Below, one piece after another: positions 13,103 to 26,500 of a stretch of DNA of 64,000 bases; positions within the stretch are counted from its first letter, which is position 1; each line of letters begins with the position of its first letter. The notes below the pieces were generated by a model. The model did not search any database. It worked only from the letters and a program-made list of their open reading frames with translations, and had not been told where the DNA came from. The DNA comes from Lamellibrachia satsuma (Eukaryota > Annelida > Polychaeta > Sabellida > Siboglinidae). The stretch spans positions 11,940,782-12,004,781 of the forward strand of contig BSQZ01000013.1 of the NCBI GenBank assembly GCA_033239005.1, in the 5' to 3' direction. A program made the position numbers and the translations under genes.

Positions 13103-13680
13103 CATCCATGTGATGCGAAAGCTTTGCCGTCACAATAAGAACGTTTGGAAATACACAAGTAAATATATATGGACCACAGAAACACTGTCTCCAATGAGAT
13201 ACATAAAGCCAAAATCCAGCACTACCAATATCTACTACATGATGCCAGTCGGAATGCAGCCTTCAAACCAGTGGACAATTTACTCAAGGTGGATTCGTCT
13301 CAACAGCCGGACACTGATTCTACGGATAGATTGTGTTGCCGTTTTCTGGACTTTTTGGTAAATAAATTGTGAAACTTCGGACTGCAATATATTCTTCAGA
13401 AAACAACATGAGCGACAGTGAAACTCTGGCACAGAGACTAGTGGAACATCCCATGACTGATCTGGCTGCCATCAGTGAGGGTGAAGTGCAGAGAATCATC
13501 CATGTTGCTGTTAAAAAGCCTACCTTGGACAGACATACGCTGAAAAACTACCGCTCAGTTTCAAGTTTGCCACTCGTGTCTAGAATCTTGGAGAAGGTAG
13601 CAGCGAAACATCTCATACCACATCTACCAGACTACGGCCTCCTCGAGGACCTACTACTTTTATTCTGGATAAAAAAATAG
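13103..13680 (+). mobile_element. Internally deleted LINE fragment (CR1/Jockey-like), includes direct-repeat copy 2
   Basis: The + frames at 13169-13372 and 13369-13680 show the linker before the reverse transcriptase and then KPTLDRHTLKNYRSVSSLP, the start of the RT domain. The segment that normally separates these motifs is shortened, and the frame ends at 13680 soon after ILEKVAAKHL. It is a dead fragment with an internal deletion. The first 139 bp duplicate 12389-12528. Confidence 0.75.
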
Positions 13681-13712
13681 GAATGGATTTCTCAACAAAG
13701 CTAGATAGTGGC

Positions 13713-13900
13713 CCAACAGTGTGTGTGTGTGTGTGTGTGCGTGCGGGCGCGCGCGCGTGCGAGCGTGCGCATACACAAATATACAAGCACACATATGCAT
13801 AAAACACGCACGCACGCACGCACGCACGCATGAACGCATACGCACACGCACACACAAACGCGCACGCGCACGCGCAAACACACACACACACACACACAAA
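13713..13900. repeat. (GT)n/(GC)n/(CA)n compound simple repeat
   Basis: A GT run, then GCGC, then CACGCACG runs. Low complexity, no gene. Confidence 0.93.
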
Positions 13901-13997
13901 ACCCGAAGATCTGGCAATATAAATTGATAAAATTGTTAATTGATTTATGTAAATTGACATTCTTGGAAGAATAGACCACTTGTCTGTCAACTGGCTC

Positions 13998-14018
13998 ATG
14001 GCACGTCATCGTGATCGG
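13998..14018 (+). CDS. Possible first coding exon of the SLC6 gene
   Basis: An ATG followed by seven codons (MARHRDR) ends in phase 0 directly before GTAAGT, a strong donor. The next accepted exon has no in-frame ATG and would begin in phase 0, so the two are compatible. Evidence is limited to frame and splice consensus. The true first exon could lie elsewhere. Confidence 0.25.
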
Positions 14019-15545
14019 GTAAGTGGCCGCAAACGCAAAATTAAGTATCTGAGTAAACATATAATCTTCCACGCATTATGATAGACGACGTGGCCGGAGG
14101 AAGCTTACAGTTACCTACGTCGGTAGACAATAACAGGATCTTATTCGGATTTGATCACAGAGAAGAACACTTCAGCTCAAGGCGAATAGCCATACTATCT
14201 ACTACGACATACTAATCAGCTAGATGGTGAGTAATAGTATTAATGTATGACATGTCTAATGCATGTAATTACGTGGTGTGTAGTAAACGTCAAGTACGTA
14301 ACTTGTGTTAATCTCCTTCTTTGTATATATGACCTTTGTCATCTTATACAATGGTAAATTGTACTTATTTTTGGTTGGTTTTGCAGTTTGTCATTTCGGT
14401 TTGTGTGCATTTGTGCTACATGTTCTCAATTAATTCATTCATTAAGTTGTGTTATATGTATGCCATTCGTTTTGAAATCCCGTTACATCAAACATTAAGT
14501 AGCGAATCGAAATAGAATTAACGTGAACACTAATCAGCATATCTTGCGTTGGGCTTAATTCGCAAATTACGCGGAATCTTTCAAAAAATAATTTGACTAA
14601 TGAAAGTGCAATGGCGAAGTGCGTGTGTGTGAAGGCCCTTGAACCGTTATATAACTCGCAAGATACGGTTTGGTTGAGCGTTACATGATGGTTTCAAACA
14701 AGCATTTTCACACATAATTACAAATTATCAATCAGTAATTCTCTTCATTGTTAACCGCGATTATTCATCTCTAACACTTTTTATTCTACTGTTACGAAAC
14801 AAAATTTTATTATTTCCAAAAAATAAAAAAAAATTAAATTATTGTTTTGGACCACATTTCCGTAAGGACATTTCATTGCAATACTTTATGAAGACGCTGA
14901 CAAGGGTGTCATACTTACTTCGTTAAATCGTCTACAGAACACATCGGTGCGACTTTTACTTTGCAAATCATGGAGACACGATACTTCAATAGAGTCATTC
15001 AATAGAATATTTGTTTCAGCATAGCAAAACGTTATGACTGGTAAGGGATGCGATCGCTGTTTAGGGTAAGGTGGGACAAGACGCCCCTACACGAGACATT
15101 GCTATCCCCTTCGTCTAGCTCGTTCGACGTTCGAAAGCAATTATTTTGAGATAGCCAGATGGAGCAGCATATCATCTAATAACACTGTGGTAGCAGCAGA
15201 AGCAAAACATGCGATAAGCTAGACACATTAAAGTTTGATTATAGTAGCTGTATAAATGTATCGGTTGTGGAAGATATATGGAAAAAATCAAATAAAGAAA
15301 TTATAATATTGCAAAGGTCCCGTGGGTGGGCTTTTTACCACAACATAGGAACCTCCACTAAAATTGCTTCAACAATGTCGACACGTGGAGTGTACCTAAG
15401 ATAATGAACTAGATCATTCACAGCACATATACAATATTCACAGAAAGGATTCTTTCCCGCATACAGTTTCCCTAGCCCCGTCCTACCCAATGTTACGTAA
15501 TTGGTGACAACTGAATCTTTGCTCATTCTTTGGCACTTGAAACAG

Positions 15546-15735
15546 GGCAAGACGACGACATCAGAACCAGCAGGGACGACGGTGGCGACGACAGGGTCGG
15601 ACTCGAAGGCAGTGGCGGCGGAGGAGAGGGGAGCGTGGGGTGGCCAACTCGAGTTCATCCTAACGTGCGTTGGCTACGCCGTCGGACTCGGGAATGTCTG
15701 GAGATTCCCGTATCTCGTCTTCAAGAATGGCGGCG
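15546..15735 (+). CDS. SLC6 exon 1 of those found (TM1)
   Basis: Ends in phase 1 at GGCG|GTGCGT and encodes an Ala/Thr-rich N-tail and TM1 with [10 protein letters not shown]. The 5' boundary (after AAACAG) is a guess, because no in-frame ATG precedes it. Confidence 0.8.
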
Positions 15736-16686
15736 GTGCGTTGTGAGACGATCCATGTAGCTAAGTACTGTCAACATTTTGTTCAGTGTAACTAGGACCT
15801 CGCACGGAGAGGTCAGGGAGAATGGTCCAATACCTCGTTAATACGATGCAACTAGAAGGAGCGAAGGTGGAAGGGCAGGGAGTGTGGGGAAGGTGGTGGA
15901 TGGGAGGGTGGGAGGGAGGGGAGAGGGAGTAAGAGGGATGGAACGCCGACTTTTATATGGAAAACATGGCAGCTAATCACAAACGTGTTCCCTGAGAGTT
16001 CTATTGATGAGACTTCATGAGTACTTCCACATGTAGACGTATTGTAATGGTCCGTCTTCCATTGCAGGCGCATTCCTCATCCCGTACATACTGATGCTGG
16101 CTCTATGCGGACTCCCGGTCTTCTTTCTCGAAGTTTCCTTCGGCCAGTTCGCCAGTCTTGGGCCGCTCTCTATATGGAGGGTGAATCCGCTCTTTAAAGG
16201 TAGTAACGAAAGGCAAAAGCCAACCAAATGGTTTCGTGGGTGTACGTGAACGGCCATATACATGAGGCGTTGAAGCATATGAGAATAAGCAACAGTAAAT
16301 ACACGTCTTAACGTGTTAAGATTTAAGCTAGGTATAAATTTATACAATGTAAAGTGGTACTAATATGTATGAAACAAACCCGTCGTTTTAATTATAACAG
16401 TCAATGTTGTTTTTGTAAACCAGAAGATATATTTGGAATACGATATATGGACCCACTTTGGACACAGTTGACGTTTGGATCAACGCAGTTATACATCAAC
16501 CCCCCGCGGTAAATGCACACGCATTACTTTACAGCGATCAACTGTTATATTAGTCGAGAAACGTGAAGCAGCAGGTAAAAATGATTGGTTTAGATTGTTT
16601 TCCAACATTGCACATATAACGCTCGAATAATGACCTCCATCACTCGGATCATAACCCCACCACTCGAGTCATGACCTTAACATAGA

Positions 16687-16769
<83 letters not shown>

Positions 16770-19234
16770 ACCTGATATCGTACAGAAGTAGTGATAGTTT
16801 CCTTTATGTTGGCTATATTTCTTTCGTAATTTATATATGTGAATAGTGAAATTTAGCACACACATTTCATCATGATTTAGCAAGAATAAGCACACATCAG
16901 ATGCATGGCAAGTGGGTGAAGAAGCTACTGGCTTATCGCGAGTCCAACAATTTGTCATCTATGTGTCGCCCGCCCTGATGAAGCATATATCAACTTTGTT
17001 TTAAACGTATAAACACTGCCTGCATCTACACAATCATCCGATATATCCGATATACTCTGTTGTCGTACTAACGGTTTTGTGTCAGCTAATTATTTTTCCT
17101 TCCTTAAGTTTGAGAAAAGTACATCGACTATTGACATAGTCATAATCATTCAATATTTCTAAAACTTATATTTGTTCTCCTCTTAATCCCCCAATCTCTT
17201 GCACGTATGTAAACCATATTCGTTCAAGTGTTTTCCATATCTAAGGTCTTTCGTATCTGGAATAAGTTAGTTGTATTCCGCTCTGTTCTTTCTAGTTTAT
17301 AAGTCTTTCTTCGGACATAGCCTCTAAGCTTGTGTGCAGTATTCTCAATGAATCTCCTTTTTAATTTTCCAATTCATGTTTTCATGTCGTGTGTGTAGTC
17401 ATTTACTTTTACCAAATAAATAATAATTTATGCCATTTTGCATACCATTTGACTAATTTACATAGATCCATTGCGTTACAATGTAATTGTAAATAATAAT
17501 GAAAAATTTATGATTGAAAAATTGCGCGAAAGTTTAGTTTGTGACAATGCAATCGACAAGGATTTTAATTCTTTGCTGACCTTTGCTCCTCCCCAGCAAA
17601 CTTTCCCGTTGTCACTAGATGTTCTAGATTTTTCTTTCTCATCACGTAGCCTGGAAATTCTGCTTGTCTTTACCAGATTATGCCGATGGTCTTCTTTTTA
17701 TCGTTAGAATGTCTTCACTACTTTTGTTTTCTGTCCAAGATATTATAAGCATTATAAAACCACGGTTTCATGTTTTATTTAGTTAACGACCATTGACCAT
17801 CGCTACCACAACAGTGATGATGCATCCTTTTTCTTACCTAGGAGTGGGCGTTGCGATGGTGTTAGTGACGGTGTACGTTAACCTTTATTACAACATCCTC
17901 GTCGCCTACATTGTTTACTACTTCTTCGCGAGTATGGCCCGCGAAGTGCCGTGGACGAACTGCGGCAACTCGTGGAATACCAACCGCTGTGTGGCCTCTG
18001 CCATGTACGCCAACAAGACACTGCTCAACTCGTACATAGCAGGCAAGTCGCTGTGATATTGAACACACATTACAGCAATTGGCGCAGCGGTCGTTTTTGT
18101 TTATCAACTTGTTCTAGTGTGTTAACAAGATACGATTCATAGACAGAAAGCATGCACCTGTGTGTTACATACAGGAAGGTTGTTGACTAATCTATTTCCG
18201 GTAGTGCGTAACACAAACAGGGGTGCGTAATCGATTAGCGATCAGCAAATAAACCGATCACCATATTTACAGTTTCAAAGATACACATGTACCGTTACTA
18301 ATCATTGCTGATCAACGCTAGCACCCTAAAAGTTATGTTATCTTCACGTCTTATAGTGACTATGACTTATAGTTCACAAAAACAAATAGAGCATTGTAAA
18401 TGAGTAAAAGACAGCGTAGGCTACTACGCCATGTTTTCGAAGCCACCGAGTGTAATATGGTGTTTCGTGCCTTAATCCCCACCATGTGCTGCATAGAAGT
18501 ATTGAAACTGAGAGCAGTTGGAGAAGAAACTGGTACGCCATCTAGTGACATAGGGCATTATGGGAGGCCATCACTCTGGGGTGAACTCAATAAACCGGAT
18601 GTATCGCTTAAAATGTGGAAACTAATGTGTTACTCCGACGTCGCATTGCAGATAATAACATGACAAGGGAAGATATGAAAACACCAAGCGAGGAATACTT
18701 CTAGTAAGTATAATGAATACCTGGCTACAGACAGTGGTAGATATGTGAACAAACAGTTTTCGCGCAGTAATTGTACCGTGGCTAAGTGCTTCCCAGAGTA
18801 GTCGAGTTAGCGTTGGAATTAACAGGTCTGCCAGGGGGTGAAATGTAAAGCACTTTGAACAGTCCCACGGACTGGATACCACGATATATAAGAACGTGCT
18901 TCTACTTTGCTTTTCTGCCGTAGTCGGAACGTGCTACAGATCTCTAGCGGCATCGACGAGCCGGGCACTGTCGTGTGGCAGCTGGCGCTCTGCCTCCTGC
19001 TAGTCTGGATCATCATCTTCCTCGTCCTCATCAAAGGAATCTCATCCCTCGGCAAGGTGCGATGTCGTTCCTTCTGGTCCTTAGCTGTGTCCTCTACTAA
19101 TTTCCCTCTCTGTCTACGTGCATTCATTTGTCCTGTATTACCACCACCTATCCTCCTTCCATCTTTTGTTTACTTCTTTGCGTTTCTCTCTCCCCCCTCT
19201 CTCTCTCTCCCCTCCCCCTCCCTCCCTCCCCCCT

Positions 19235-19272
<38 letters not shown>

Positions 19273-22200
19273 CCTCCCTCTCTGTATATCTCTCTCTATC
19301 CTTCCCCTCTCTCTTAATTATTTCTACCTCGCGTCCGTCTCATTAATTCTGCACGTGTCTTTATCTTCTATAATATGTTTGACCATATCTTTGTTTCAGT
19401 AGTATAAATGTAATAACATATTTTTTAAAACTGGCTTTACAACCATCGATGCTTTCATCCACCAGCAACTTGCCAGTGTCTTCATCATGTTACATCACCA
19501 GTTTCAGACGACAACATTACTCATGCAAATATTAAACTATTAATATCGATTAATATACAATGTAGAGTTGTGTGATATGCGTAGTCATAATTGAACAATG
19601 TACATGTATTAAGGCCAAGAAGTCAAGACATATATAAACGATTCACTTTTCGTATAGACGTGGGATGTAATAATAACATTCATAGATGTACATACAGAAC
19701 CAACAGTAACAATCATGACGTTGCTCGGCGCTGGATGACTGACAAACCCATTCTCTCCCCCAGGTCGTCTACTTCACGTCCACCTTCCCCTACCTCATGA
19801 TGACCGTCATGGTAGTGCGCGGCGCGACGTTAGAGGGCGCTCTCAAGGGAGTCAAATTCTACCTGCAGCCGCAGTGGGACCGTCTGCTCGTCTCTGAGGT
19901 ACGCTGGGTTCACATATGTATGGGCTAGTTCATTATCACTGAGTAGGGAAGTAGGGCAGTCATGATAGAAAGACCTCTTTGCTGCCCAGGCCGATCAATC
20001 TCTGCCCGAGACCCTGATATAAACCATTTCATATGGTATCAGGGCAAATGCACCCTTGAACGCATCGTCTGTACTCTATGAAATGCCATCACCCTCGCTG
20101 CCATTATTGTTATTATCGTCAGCATCACCATCATCATCATTATCATCACCGTCACCGTCGTCGTCATAGTCATCGTCATCATCATATTCTTCTTCATCAT
20201 CATATCATCATAATCACCACCAATCCATCCGCCCATTATAATCATCATCTTCCCGCCATCATTATCATCACCACCACCAATCCATCCATCCATCCATCAT
20301 CATGTTATTGTTTATGTCGTCGTCACCATCACCGTGATGTGACATGACGACAGTGTGACAGTAGCGTGTCGGATGTGTCGGCCTGCTGTCACCGTGACGT
20401 GACGACAGTGTGACAGTAGCGTGTCGGGTGTGTCGGCCTGCTGTCACCGTGACGTGACGACAGTGTGACAGTAGCGTGTCGGGTGTATCGGCCTGCTGTC
20501 ACCGTGACGTGACGACAGTGTGACAGTAATATGTCGGGTGTGTCGGCCTGCTGTCACCGTGACGTGATGGCAGTGTGCCAGTAACGTGTCGGCCTGCTTT
20601 CACCGTGACGTAGCGATAGTGTGACAGTAGCTTGTCGGGTGTGTCGGCCTACTGTCACCGTGACGTGGCGACAGTGTGACAGTAACGTGTCGGGTGTGTC
20701 GGCCTGCTGTCACCGTGACGACAGTGTGACAGTAGCGTGTTGTGTGTGTCGGCCTGCTGTCACCGTGACGACAGTGTGACAGTAGGGCATCGGGTGTGTC
20801 GGCCTGCTGTCACCGTGACGACAGTGTCACAGTAGCATGTCGGGTGTGTCGGCCTGCTGTCACCGTGACGACAGTGTGACAGTAGGGCATCGGGTGTGTC
20901 GGCCTGCTGTCACCGTGACGACAGTGTCACAGTAGCATGTCGGGTGTGTCGGCCTGCTGTCACCGTGACGACAGTGTGACAGTAGCATGTCGGGTGTGTC
21001 GGCCTGCTGTCACCGTGACGACAGTGTGACAGTAGCGCATCGGGTGTGTCGGCCTGCTGTCACCGTGACGACAGTGTGACAGTAGCGTGTCGGGTGCGTC
21101 GGCCTGCTGTCACCGTGACGACAGTGTGACAGTAGCATGTCGGGTGTGTCGGCCTGCTGTCACCGTGACGACAGTGTGACAGTAGCGCATCGGGTGTGTC
21201 GGCCTGCTGTCACCGTGACGACAGTGTGACAGTAGCGTGTCGGGTGCGTCGGCCTGCTGTCACCGTGACGACAGTGTGACAGTAGCATGTCGGGTGTGTC
21301 GGCCTGCTGTCACCGTGACGACAGTGTGACAGTAGCGTGTCGGGTGTGTCGGCCTGCTGTCACCGTGACGACAGTGTGACAGTAGCATGTCGGGTGTGTC
21401 GGCCTGCTGTCACCGTGACGACAGTGTGACAGTAGCGCATCGGGTGTGTCGGCCTGCTGTCACCGTGACGACAGTGTGACAGTAGCGTGTCGGGTGCGTC
21501 GGCCTGCTGTCACCGTGACGACAGTGTGACAGTAGCATGTCGGGTGTGTCGGCCTGCTGTCACCGTGACGACAGTGTGACAGTAGCGCATCGGGTGTGTC
21601 GGCCTGCTGTCACCGTGACGACAGTGTGACAGTAGCGTGTCGGGTGCGTCGGCCTGCTGTCACCGTGACGACAGTGTGACAGTAGCATGTCGGGTGTGTC
21701 GGCCTGCTGTCACCGTGACGACAGTGTGACAGTAGCGTGTCGGGTGTGTCGGCCTGCTGTCACCGTGACGACAGTGTGACAGTAGCATGTCGGGTGTGTC
21801 GGCCTGCTGTCACCGTGACGACAGTGTGACAGTAGCGTGTCGGGTGTGTCGGCCTGCAGGTTTGGAGCGACGCGGCCGCTCAGATCTTCTACTCCCTCAG
21901 CACATGTTCTGGCGGACTCATCGCTATGGCCAGTTACAACAGCTTCAAGAACAACAGCTACAGGTGCGTGAACAAACCACCAGCACACACCACAGGCTTC
22001 GTTATCGCGTGCCGTGGGGGACACGCATACATACACGCAGTCATTTTTGGTTGATATCGGTTCGGCCCAACCGAAATTAATTTACTAGTTTGTCGGATAG
22101 TTTCATCAAAAATAAATAACATATCTGCACAAACGAGCATGTCCTAGTCGATTCGATCTCTACGCAAAATGAGTCTGGAATGAGAATAGCGAAAACTTGA

Positions 22201-23547
22201 ATCGCGAAGGTGCATTAAGTAGAAGTGTTCTAACAGCCACATAATGATTTCTTGATTGCTGGATTTTGCAGGGATTCTACCCTTAAGCCCCTGATCAACT
22301 ATTTCTTTGCAGAGACTCCTTCCTCATCCCAGTGGTCAACTGCGTGACGAGCGTGTTCGCCGGCTTCAGCATTTTCACTGTGCTCGGCTATATAGCGACC
22401 TTGAAAGACCTGGAGGTCAAGGACGTCGCTGCGGGCGGTCAGTGTCGCACCATCTATAGACTTAAAATTAACAAGCGTTTAAACTAAAAATCTTCGTACG
22501 ATCCTTAACATAAAGTGGCAAGAAAGAATCCCCAACATCGAAGTCCTGAAAATAGCGAACATGCCCACAGTTGAAACCTTGATAGCTACCGCTCAACTCC
22601 GCTGGGCTGGACATGTTGGCAGGATGGTGGGTGAGGAAAAATACCCGACGACTGCCTTTTGCAGTGAATTGGAAGATGGGCAAATATCTGAGGGAGGACA
22701 AAAGCTCTGATGCAAAAACGTCCTCAAGCAGCATCTCAAAGCTACTGAGATCAATATCAACACCTAGGAACGTGAAGTCTTGAAACGTCCAGCTGGGCGA
22801 ACGACGCTTCACGGTGTACGAAGGCTAACAACATAGAACAACTACTCGTCATACCCACCCTTCCAGCACAGACACCCCGTGTCAACCAGCTTATAGTTGG
22901 AGTCGCCGTATACGTTGACTTTTCGACTGCAGCATTATTGTTTTACGCGAAACAACCCCCATGCGATCGAAAAACATTATATAATTAATTATACCTACAT
23001 CTTGTCCCCTTGTAGATAGTGTTCAAGCTAAGAATACAACACAGTGAGTTTTGCCGCGCATATAGGCATTTTGAAAACGCGCGTCGTCTCAACGAAGTAC
23101 GCAAATTAATATGAACTAATGTTTTATTCATGTAGGTCCAGGCCTCGTTTTCGTCGTCTACCCAGAAGGCCTCGCGACGATGCCGCTGGCGCCGCTCTGG
23201 TCGGTTCTCTTTTTTTTCATGATGCTCACACTCGGCTTTAGTTCTTCGGTAAGTCGATATGCGGAGCTTCCGAATGAACAGGGTAAAAGTTTTCATTTCG
23301 GAAACCCTTCGATTGTGTGCCATTAGAGTTTATAACCATAAGTTATATAGCACGTGTTGAATACTGCCTAACAATGTCACGTACCACAAAAGCGGCACCG
23401 TGAGCACACGATGTTTGTCTGTCACGTGTCAGGAATCCATAGCGGAGGTAGTGTTCAATGTTTGATGATCAACAATGTAAAAGTGTTTCATTTAGGAAAC
23501 ATTTCGATTGCGTGTCTTTAAAGTTCATAACCATAAGCTTGCAATCA

Positions 23548-23579
<32 letters not shown>

Positions 23580-26500
23580 CTCACGCAGTTCTCCCTGCGG
23601 AGGTAGTGTTCAATGTGAATTTATCACGTGACAGTTCTCCCTGCGGAGGTAGTGTTCAATGTGAATTTATCACATGACAGTTCTCCCTGGCGGAGGTAGT
23701 ATTCGTTGCCGTCCTCGATGAGTTCCCCCAAAAGCTGCGCGCCACGCCGTACACGCCGATCATATTCCGCGGTGTCGCCTGCTGCCTCTACTTCCTCGTC
23801 TCACTGCCCATGCTCACCAACGTAAGTGACTTCCTTTATGCAAATGTCACACCTTCATATAAATATATGTCAGTTTTATAAGCGTCCTGGGGTAAGGGAC
23901 TTAATTAATAAAATATTCTTCTAAAGTGACTGTCCTCCGTAAGCGCTAAACCTAGTGTTTCCCCCGGAAAGAAGAAAAAGATCCAGGAAAAATGCCTCTC
24001 AAAGAAGGTTATGCACACAAACAAACGAATTTACGTAATTTAATTAACTTTGCATGGCTTGAAAAACGAAACAACCGATCCTTTTTAAGAGTATTTTGCC
24101 TCACAAACTAATATCAAGAAATAAACTGTTGTCTAGCTTCTTGAAAAAAAAAGAGATTTAAGGAAATAATTAAACTCATCCCCAATACCATTTCAATCAC
24201 ATAAAAAACTAAATATCTCTCGCCTGTCAATTCCACTATGTCTGCCTTGCTGGATCGGCAATCGATGATTACTATACGAAATTTTCGCACGACGTTTCAA
24301 ATAAATTTGGTGATTATACTAGCAAAGATACGAACAACATAGTAACGACGACATCGCATATCTTAGCAACCACGGCAGTAGTTATAGTGAGGAAATGGGA
24401 CATCAAAAGATTTCCCCAGTAGAAAGATTATCCCCACTTCCGGTTTAATTAGCCAATCAGAAGCCAGGGATTAAGTCACGTGACTTCTGGGTAGCCTCAG
24501 CGCCCCCTAGCGGTAACCTACATCCACCACGAGCGCCCCCTAGCGACTGGAGATAACCCTAACGGTCATAACCTTGTGTGTGTGTGTGTGTGTGTGTGTG
24601 TTGACCTATGACCGGGTAGTGACCGTGACGAATCATACGTAGTAATTATAGGGTCATTAGTAATTAATAATAGGGTCGTTAATTATATCAACTATCAAAA
24701 GGGACTAATGGAGACGAGAAATCAACGCAACACGATAGGATACGAGTGCACACGTATTTTATTGAGTATAATACAAGCAGCATGGCGATACATCAAGCGT
24801 GGTAGCGTGTAATATCACTACAACTACAACTACGATGAATATATATGAATCGACTTGCGTATGTTGACCATCGCGCCAGAGGTCGTGAGCTTAGGGGTGT
24901 TTCCACCGCGCCAGAGGCTCGAGGATGACGACGACGAGGCGACTTGCGGATGTTTACCATCACGCCAGAGGTCGTGAGCTTACGGGTGGTGCACCACCTC
25001 GCCAGAGGCTCGAACGATGATGATGATGTGGTGTACTGCTACTATGAGCGATAATACAGTGTACCACAATATCGCAGCTGTTTTAAGCCAATCAAATACG
25101 CGGCAATCATTAACTACTGAATAGGTGCCGAATATATCATCAGTCTCTGTAAGATACACGATAGTAGGGTATACCCTTTTTCAGTAGTCTCATCCAATCG
25201 AACACTTCAACATCGTTATTGACCAGATTAGTGTGGAACATGTTTACGAAACTCTTCATAGAAGAACCTTTACAACGAAACATTACATAAGCAACACAAT
25301 ATTGTCCGCAAACGTTAGACAGAGGACTCTGAAGCCTCTGGGTATTATGAGTCCATTCGGAACAGTGTTTGTTCAGGAAGGTGCGGAACGCTGCGTAACG
25401 AGGCGGCAGTCCGTACGAGCAGAAGTATTCGCCGCGTCCGTTGGCGTCCAGGTACAGCGCTATCCAATGTTCGCCTGGTTCGTCGCCGTTGTCGGTGTTG
25501 CACACGAAGGCTGCGGGCAGAGTGCCGTCTATCGTAGTGGGTAGTCCGTCTCTGGGTACGACGCCGCGAAATATAGTTCTGGTGCACGGGTCCACTGCCA
25601 GTAGTCTAGCGATCTGCAGGGTGTCCATTTTAGTAGTAGATGACGTTGCGATTCTTGTCGATTTCCAGCACGGACTCGAGCTCGGCGTAGGCGACGACGT
25701 TCACGGTGTTCAGCAGCGCATTGCGGAAATGCACTTCTATGCGCAGGTTGCCCTTTTGTACTAGATGGAAGCAGGGACCATCGCACTGATCGGGGGTCAG
25801 GTCGAAACCGAAGAAGGTGTAGCCGTGTCGGTAGTCGCTGCGAGTCAGTCCGTTCCCTTCGTCCTGCCACAACTTACCAGTCGACGAGAACAGACTCATG
25901 TAGCTCCTGACGAAGAGGTCGTCTTCGAAATTCGGCTGGAAAGGTTTGGAGGGTATCTGGCGTCCGTCCACGTACACCGCGAGGAAGCTGATGGCGTTGT
26001 TCTTGGCGTGAAAGGGATTCTTGTCGTACGCTCCGTTGTAGGCATCGTTATCGATGCAGCACAGCACCAGACGTTTCGGCAGGGTGCCGAGGAACAGGTT
26101 CTCGTACGTGTGCGAGCGAGTGCCGGCAGGAATGGAGTACACCTTGCACTCGACGGACCGCATCGGATACTTGACCGTGCTCTTCTCCAAAGCCTTGACG
26201 TGTGCTATCTGCACGCTGGGATTCACGGTGACTTTCTTTGCAAACAAGCAGGCATTGACTATTTGTATCTTGTAATCGGGATTGGCTCCACCAGCCATGA
26301 GTGCAAAAGCAGGTTTACTACGCACCAGTCGGATCTTGACGTCGACGCCGTTGATGAGGAATTTATCCTGCAGAAAGAGGTCCACGTGGAGACGGCCCAT
26401 CATATCGACAACACGGCTCCTCAGGATGTGCCCTCGTCGAGCCACGAACCCTTCGTTAGCTGCGGGTCCGTCGGCTATCTCGACGGCGTCCATGCGAGTG

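Larger units (their letters stand above)
15736..23680 (+). other. SLC6 introns 1-9: content
   Basis: No independent gene is seen in these introns. They hold a (TA)n run at 16687-16766, LINE pieces at about 16890-17340 and 22470-22830, a CT-rich stretch at 19192-19315, an ATC-rich stretch at 20110-20330, the 50-bp minisatellite at 20333-21858, and a duplicated segment in intron 9. Confidence 0.7.
24574..25139. other. Left non-coding region of the Polinton (3' end of late genes)
   Basis: Contains a (GT)n run (24575-24600), a minus-strand AATAAA (24758-24763) suited to end the leftward transcripts, and the repeat block at 24850-25015. No ORF is supported. Confidence 0.75.

Noticed and set aside
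20333..21858. CRISPR-like array (regular ~50-bp repeats)
   Set aside because: There are no unique spacers; the whole unit repeats. It is an intronic minisatellite in an animal gene.
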